From: Marinosulfonomonas sp.
Lineage (GTDB): Bacteria > Pseudomonadota > Alphaproteobacteria > Rhodobacterales > Rhodobacteraceae
Assembly (NCBI GenBank): GCA_015494385.1
Contig: WGBJ01000515.1
Location: 1-9,942, forward strand
Direction: 5' to 3'
Length of the DNA stretch: 9,942 nt
Shown: one piece after another, positions 6,755 through 9,942 of the stretch
How the letters are laid out: each line of letters starts with the position of its first letter
Position numbering within the stretch: position 1 is the stretch's first letter
The notes under the pieces: generated by a model
Told to the model about the DNA's origin: nothing
What the model saw: only the letters and a program-made list of their open reading frames with translations
The model's database searches: none
Made by a program: the position numbers and the translations under genes

Positions 6755-7063
6755 TTAGAGCCAAGCCTGTGTGCGGTCATGCTCTGCCGCGAGTTCCACA
6801 AATCCGGCATAATCGACGGTTTTCACACCGTCCATCAGACGTCCCTCGTCTATTCCGCGTGCTTTCAGGTCGGGGGCCAGAACGGCCAGCGTCACCGCCC
6901 CGCCCAGACCCGCAACCGCATCGGCCAATGCCGTATTGCCCACAGCGCCATAAACGCCATCTTCGATCAGCAAAACGGTATCACCCGCTTTGGTGTGCCC
7001 CAGACAGCTAAGCAAGGCCTGCGTTTCGAAAGGGGATTTGTTAACTGTGTGTAAAGTAGCCAT
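6755..7063 (-). CDS. dsrH: Sulfur relay protein DsrH
   Basis: DsrH is the smallest subunit of the DsrEFH sulfurtransferase hexamer (TusB-like). It has 102 residues. The start MATLHTVNKSPF is the typical first strand of the family, and the single cysteine is Cys20 (LLSCL), the same position as the conserved cysteine of A. vinosum DsrH. The middle region has the strand-turn TVLLIEDGVYG typical of TusB/DsrH, and a tryptophan is the penultimate residue, again a family trait. The ATG is preceded by a GGGGG binding site directly after the dsrF stop. A 42-base gap with no clear promoter or hairpin separates it from dsrC. Confidence rests on the order E-F-H and the cysteine position. Confidence 0.95.
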   Translation of the reverse strand: MATLHTVNKSPFETQALLSCLGHTKAGDTVLLIEDGVYGAVGNTALADAVAGLGGAVTLAVLAPDLKARGIDEGRLMDGVKTVDYAGFVELAAEHDRTQAWL

Positions 7064-7073
7064 ATCTACCCCC

Positions 7074-7484
7074 TTAAAAGCTAAGAATTACGTCTTGGCC
7101 GGCCATCACATCGGCCATTTCGGACCGGCTGACGATGATGATCGAGGGCTTCTCGGCCCAATCGTCATCTTCGTCTTCATATGTGATTTCCTGCAAGTCG
7201 TCTGCGGTCAGGCCGCGTTCGTCCAGCGATTCCTTTTCGACATACAGCTTTGTGACCTCGTAGTCGCCCAAAGCGCGGAACGTCGGCGAGAAGTTTTTAA
7301 CACCGATTTCCTTTGTGTCCTGCGCCTTGGTCAGCTGGAATACACCGTCATCCAGAAACGCAAGGCTGACATCCTGATCGAAAGCCGCGCCAATCAGCAC
7401 AACTTCCAGAGCTTCCAGTGCGTAAATCGTGCCATAAGGCGCTTTGCGATTTACATAGAGGAATTTTTTAACACCATCTTCCAT
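7074..7484 (-). CDS. dsrF: Sulfur relay protein DsrF
   Basis: DsrF is the structural partner in the DsrEFH hexamer (TusC-like). It has 136 residues, a length typical of this subunit. It opens with a hydrophobic first strand, then an Ala-Pro-Tyr-Gly motif (residues 15-18) and a long helix, as in the DsrE/F superfamily. There is no cysteine anywhere in the protein, which fits the family: the sulfur-binding cysteines are on DsrE and DsrH. A strongly acidic segment (residues 103-108, EDEDDD) separates the main fold from the C-terminal strand. Start is an ATG with a GGGGGA-type binding site seven bases or so upstream in the nine-base gap after dsrE; the dsrH start lies ten bases after its stop. 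Confidence 0.95.
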   Translation of the reverse strand: MEDGVKKFLYVNRKAPYGTIYALEALEVVLIGAAFDQDVSLAFLDDGVFQLTKAQDTKEIGVKNFSPTFRALGDYEVTKLYVEKESLDERGLTADDLQEITYEDEDDDWAEKPSIIIVSRSEMADVMAGQDVILSF

Positions 7485-7493
7485 GTTTTCCCC

Positions 7494-7886
7494 CTAGTCC
7501 CCGAAAGTCATCAGACGATCAGCGTCGATGCCCATTTCAATCAACTGCCCAAGGCCGGAAATCCGGAACCCCTCGGCTATATTGTCGGCATCCTTGCCCT
7601 GTCGATCGGCTTCGTTTTTGTCCAGCAGACCACGGCGCTGGGCTGCAGCGATACAGATCACCAGATCCGTGCCATGTTCTTTGGCCAAAGCAGACCACTG
7701 TTCCTGAATATTGCGCTCATCCTGTGGCGGGATCGATAGGCGCGTGCCCACGTTAACCCCGTCGTGATAGAAAAACACACGTGGCACTTCGTGCCCCGCC
7801 GCAAGCGCGGCGGTGACGAAATGATAGGCCGTATCAGACGCTTGGTGCGTATATGGGCCTTCGCTTACAACGACTCCGAATTTCAC
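7494..7886 (-). CDS. dsrE: Sulfurtransferase subunit DsrE
   Basis: DsrE is the sulfur-accepting subunit of the cytoplasmic DsrE2F2H2 hexamer (related to TusBCD), which receives sulfane sulfur and passes it to DsrC. The protein has 130 residues and begins with a GTG codon supported by AAGGAG eight bases upstream. The first strand (KFGVVVSEGPY) and the glycine/tyrosine-rich start are typical of the DsrE/DsrF fold. The only cysteine, in the run DLVICIAAAQRRG, falls at position 78, the same number as the essential persulfidated cysteine of A. vinosum DsrE. Nine bases separate its TAG stop from dsrF. A TusD-only function in tRNA thiolation is the alternative, but location between dsrB and dsrF makes the sulfur-oxidation role far more likely. 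Confidence 0.96.
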   Translation of the reverse strand: MKFGVVVSEGPYTHQASDTAYHFVTAALAAGHEVPRVFFYHDGVNVGTRLSIPPQDERNIQEQWSALAKEHGTDLVICIAAAQRRGLLDKNEADRQGKDADNIAEGFRISGLGQLIEMGIDADRLMTFGD

Positions 7887-7894
7887 GTTGATCG

Positions 7895-7900
7895 CTCCTT
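7895..7900 (-). promoter_or_regulatory. Ribosome binding site of dsrE overlapping the dsrB stop codon
   Basis: AAGGAG lies eight bases before the GTG start of dsrE and shares its first bases with the dsrB TAA stop (7901-7899). This site supports GTG as the initiation codon and suggests that ribosomes finishing dsrB re-initiate on dsrE. Confidence 0.7.
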
Positions 7901-8984
7901 AGAAGTGGATGTGGGCCGACTGGTTCATGGTCTTGCGTGCGCCGGTCCATGTATCCAGGTGGTGTTTGGTAAAGGCCAGATCGGTCATTTCAAAGAACCG
8001 GTTCCAACCGATACGTTCGATCCATTCGCCCATACGTTCCCAATGCTTGGCATCTTTTTTGTAGGCTTTGATGATCCGCTTAACGACAGCGTTCACTTCA
8101 GGCCAATGCGGTGCATTGTTGGGCAGGTTGGCAACCGCCAGCTTGTGGAATGTCGGCTTGGAGCGCGCATTCGAGTGCTTGCCGCCCACCCAGATCGCAA
8201 TCTTGGTGGAATCGTCGCCGTTGATCTGCATCGGCGGGCACGGCGGATAGCAGGCACCACAGCAAACGCATTTCTTTTCGTCCACTTCCAGCGTCGGCTT
8301 GCCGTCCACCATCGCCGGGCGGATCGCAGCCACAGGGCAACGGGCCACAACAGCGGGGCGTTCACAGACATTGGCAACCAGATCGTGGTTGATTTTCGGC
8401 GGTTTGGTGTATTGCACGTTGATCGCAATATCGCCCTGACCACCACAGTTGATCTGACAGCAAGAAGTTGTGATGCGCACGCGGTTCGGCATCTTTTCCT
8501 GAATGAATTCCTCGTGAAGCATGTCCATCAGACCCTTCACAACACCGGACGCATCGGTGCCCGGAATATCGCAGTGCAACCAGCCCTGCGTGTGGGAAAT
8601 CATTGTCACGGACGCGCCTGTGCCACCTACCGGGAAGCCCTCTTCGCCCAGCTTGTCGATCAGCGGCTGAACCTTGGCTTCGTCCGACACCATATATTCG
8701 ATGTTGGAACGGGTGGTGAAACGAACGTGACCATCGGCAAATTCGTCACCGATGTCGCACAGTTTGCGGATGGTGAAAACGTCCATCTGGCGCTGGGTGC
8801 CAGCACGGACGGTAAAGATTTCGTCGCCGGATTTGGAGACGTGGCGCAGAACACCGGCGCGGGGGCGGTCATGATAGGCCCAGTTGCCGTGGTTCTTTTC
8901 CAGAACCGGGTGCATGTACTGGTGGTGATCCGGAACACCCACCTCGTCTGCGGGTCTGGGTGTGGCTGCTTTTTCGTTGCTCAT
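7899..8984 (-). CDS. dsrB: Reverse-type dissimilatory sulfite reductase subunit beta (DsrB)
   Basis: This is the beta subunit of cytoplasmic rDsrAB, carrying the catalytically active siroheme. It has 361 residues, the usual family length, and starts at an ATG preceded by GGGAGAAG. Cys138, Cys175, Cys176 and Cys180 (the run SCCQINCGG) reproduce exactly the 37/1/4 spacing of the siroheme-[4Fe-4S] ligands Cys151/188/189/193 of Desulfovibrio DsrB. A ferredoxin domain carries CxxCxxCxxxCP at Cys239, Cys242, Cys245 and Cys249. Basic substrate- and siroheme-binding stretches near residues 60-95 (TRSN and similar) are present. The TAA stop overlaps the Shine-Dalgarno sequence of dsrE, so dsrB and dsrE are probably translationally coupled. 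No truncation or missing ligand is visible. Sulfur oxidation rather than sulfite reduction is inferred from dsrEFH and dsrL downstream, not from DsrB itself. Confidence 0.98.
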   Translation of the reverse strand: MSNEKAATPRPADEVGVPDHHQYMHPVLEKNHGNWAYHDRPRAGVLRHVSKSGDEIFTVRAGTQRQMDVFTIRKLCDIGDEFADGHVRFTTRSNIEYMVSDEAKVQPLIDKLGEEGFPVGGTGASVTMISHTQGWLHCDIPGTDASGVVKGLMDMLHEEFIQEKMPNRVRITTSCCQINCGGQGDIAINVQYTKPPKINHDLVANVCERPAVVARCPVAAIRPAMVDGKPTLEVDEKKCVCCGACYPPCPPMQINGDDSTKIAIWVGGKHSNARSKPTFHKLAVANLPNNAPHWPEVNAVVKRIIKAYKKDAKHWERMGEWIERIGWNRFFEMTDLAFTKHHLDTWTGARKTMNQSAHIHF

Positions 8985-8998
8985 ATTCTTCTCCCTGT

Positions 8999-9028
8999 CT
9001 CTGCACGCCCCGACAAGGGGCGGCAGAG
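8999..9028 (-). promoter_or_regulatory. Intercistronic hairpin between dsrA and dsrB
   Basis: Six-base arm CTCTGC (8999-9004) pairs with GCAGAG (9023-9028), and CGCCCC (9006-9011) pairs with GGGGCG (9017-9022). This gives a 12-bp stem with one bulged base (9005) and a five-base loop (9012-9016). In the sense (minus) direction the stem is not followed by T residues but leads directly into the purine-rich dsrB ribosome binding site, so it does not look like an intrinsic terminator for the operon. On the plus strand it is followed by TTTTAGTT and could stop antisense transcription. A role in mRNA processing or stability, or in dsrB translation, is inferred. A smaller inverted repeat (AAACC/GGTTT, 9049-9061) covers the dsrA stop codon. 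Confidence 0.6.
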
Positions 9029-9059
9029 TTTTAGTTATCAGTCATCCGAAACCGGCGGT

Positions 9060-9942
9060 TTATTCGCCAGCAACCGTCATACCGGCATCGCGCGCTTTAC
9101 GCTCGAACCATTTGGCGGCTTCTTCGTCGAAATCATCGGTTCTGACATAGCTGGATGTGCGCGGGTGGTTGACCATATTCGGATCAGCCTCGACACCAAC
9201 CGCCTCGAGGAAGGCCGGCAGACCAATGCGGTCAATAGTTTCCCCTACACGCTCGTGCTCCAGCGCGTTGTCTGCGAAGAATTCAATGCAGGTTTCTGCA
9301 AATTCTTCCAGATCGTCGAAATCTTCCTGTGTTTCCAGCTTGACGAAAGGCTTGATCATAATGCCCATCATATCGCCCACTTTCAGCGAACGCTTGCCGC
9401 CGATCATCACCGATACACCTTTGTCATCACCCGGGCTAAGCGCCTTGGTCATAACGTTGATACAGTGCATGCAGCGTACGCAGGATGCGTTGTCGATTTC
9501 CATCGTGTCATCGTCGTTCAGCGAAATTGCACGGGTCGGGCACATGTTGACCACTGTATCAATGGTGTACTTGCGACCGGCAGTTGCCACGTGCTCTTTT
9601 ACTTTTTCCTGATCGATCTTGATGTCGTCACGCCATGTACCGATCACCGCAAAGTCGGCGCGGTGGATCGCGTTCACACAGTCGTTGCCGCAGCCCGAGA
9701 ATTTGAACTTGAACTTATAAGGCAGCGACGGGCGGTGCATTTCGTCAAGGAAGGCGTTGATGATCTGGCGGTGCGCCTTGCCTTCGTCATAGCAGGAATG
9801 CTCGCAACGGGCCGCACCAACGCAGCTCATCGCGGTCCGCAGTGCGGGGCCAGCGCCCCCAAGGTCAAAGCCCAATTCATTGATCGCATCAAATGCGGCC
9901 TGCGTGTTTTCTGTGGTACAACCCTGCAACATGATATCGCCG
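9060..9942 (-). CDS. dsrA: Reverse-type dissimilatory sulfite reductase subunit alpha (DsrA), 5' end cut by window
   Basis: DsrA is the alpha subunit of cytoplasmic alpha2beta2 siroheme sulfite reductase; in sulfur oxidisers it works in reverse and releases sulfite from DsrC-bound sulfur. The frame stays open to the window edge (Gly-Asp-Ile precede the Met codon at 9932), so that Met is internal; roughly 125-140 N-terminal residues of a family length near 420 are missing. Counting from that Met, Cys37 and Cys43 form CX5C and Cys81 and Cys85 form CX3C, the ligands of the siroheme-coupled [4Fe-4S] cluster; the 38-residue step between the pairs equals that in Desulfovibrio DsrA. A ferredoxin domain follows, with a Cys-Pro at 131 and CxxCxxC at 151-157; the motif continues with Met, not Cys, at 161, which is usual for DsrA. 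The protein ends at a TAA (9062-9060). It is followed, after a 75-base gap with a hairpin, by dsrB. The oxidative assignment is inferred from the operon. Confidence 0.97.
   Translation of the reverse strand, partial: GDIMLQGCTTENTQAAFDAINELGFDLGGAGPALRTAMSCVGAARCEHSCYDEGKAHRQIINAFLDEMHRPSLPYKFKFKFSGCGNDCVNAIHRADFAVIGTWRDDIKIDQEKVKEHVATAGRKYTIDTVVNMCPTRAISLNDDDTMEIDNASCVRCMHCINVMTKALSPGDDKGVSVMIGGKRSLKVGDMMGIMIKPFVKLETQEDFDDLEEFAETCIEFFADNALEHERVGETIDRIGLPAFLEAVGVEADPNMVNHPRTSSYVRTDDFDEEAAKWFERKARDAGMTVAGE

Overview
The window is one continuous minus-strand gene block: a reverse-type dissimilatory sulfite reductase (rDsr) cluster of a sulfur-oxidising bacterium. In the direction of transcription (high to low coordinates) the order is dsrA (5' end outside the window), dsrB, dsrE, dsrF, dsrH, dsrC, dsrM, dsrK, dsrL, dsrJ, dsrO, dsrP (3' end outside the window). 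This is the classic dsrABEFHCMKLJOP order described for Allochromatium vinosum. No gene on the plus strand is credible; the long plus-strand frames are antisense shadows.

The oxidative direction is inferred from three things: dsrE, dsrF and dsrH with the sulfur-carrying cysteines Cys78 (DsrE) and Cys20 (DsrH), a DsrC with both C-terminal cysteines, and dsrL. The organism is most likely a member of the Pseudomonadota. The GC-rich but not extreme composition and the protein flavour suggest an alphaproteobacterium, but that is an impression and not proven by the window.

Layout: (1) 9942-7899 encodes the siroheme sulfite reductase DsrAB, which oxidises sulfane-derived sulfur to sulfite in the cytoplasm. 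(2) 7886-6755 encodes the DsrEFH sulfur relay. (3) 6712-6380 encodes DsrC, the sulfur/trisulfide carrier between DsrEFH, DsrAB and the membrane complex. (4) 6313-1 encodes the membrane complex DsrMKJOP with the soluble DsrL oxidoreductase between K and J. DsrMK should take electrons from persulfurated DsrC, DsrJ and DsrO lie on the periplasmic side, DsrP is the second quinone-reactive membrane subunit, and DsrL passes electrons between DsrAB and NAD(H).

Most junctions are tight (a 4-base overlap to a 17-base gap), which indicates one operon with translational coupling. Three gaps are wider: dsrA-dsrB (75 bases), dsrC-dsrM (66 bases) and dsrH-dsrC (42 bases). The first two each hold a strong GC-rich hairpin without a downstream T-run in the sense direction. 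They divide the message into A | BEFHC | MKLJOP and probably tune mRNA processing or stability.

The main oddity is DsrJ. All six cysteines of the mature protein belong to the three CXXCH haem sites, so the extra cysteine that serves as a distal haem ligand in the characterised A. vinosum DsrJ is absent. Apart from this the block is a textbook rDsr cluster, and I do not see an undescribed system in it.
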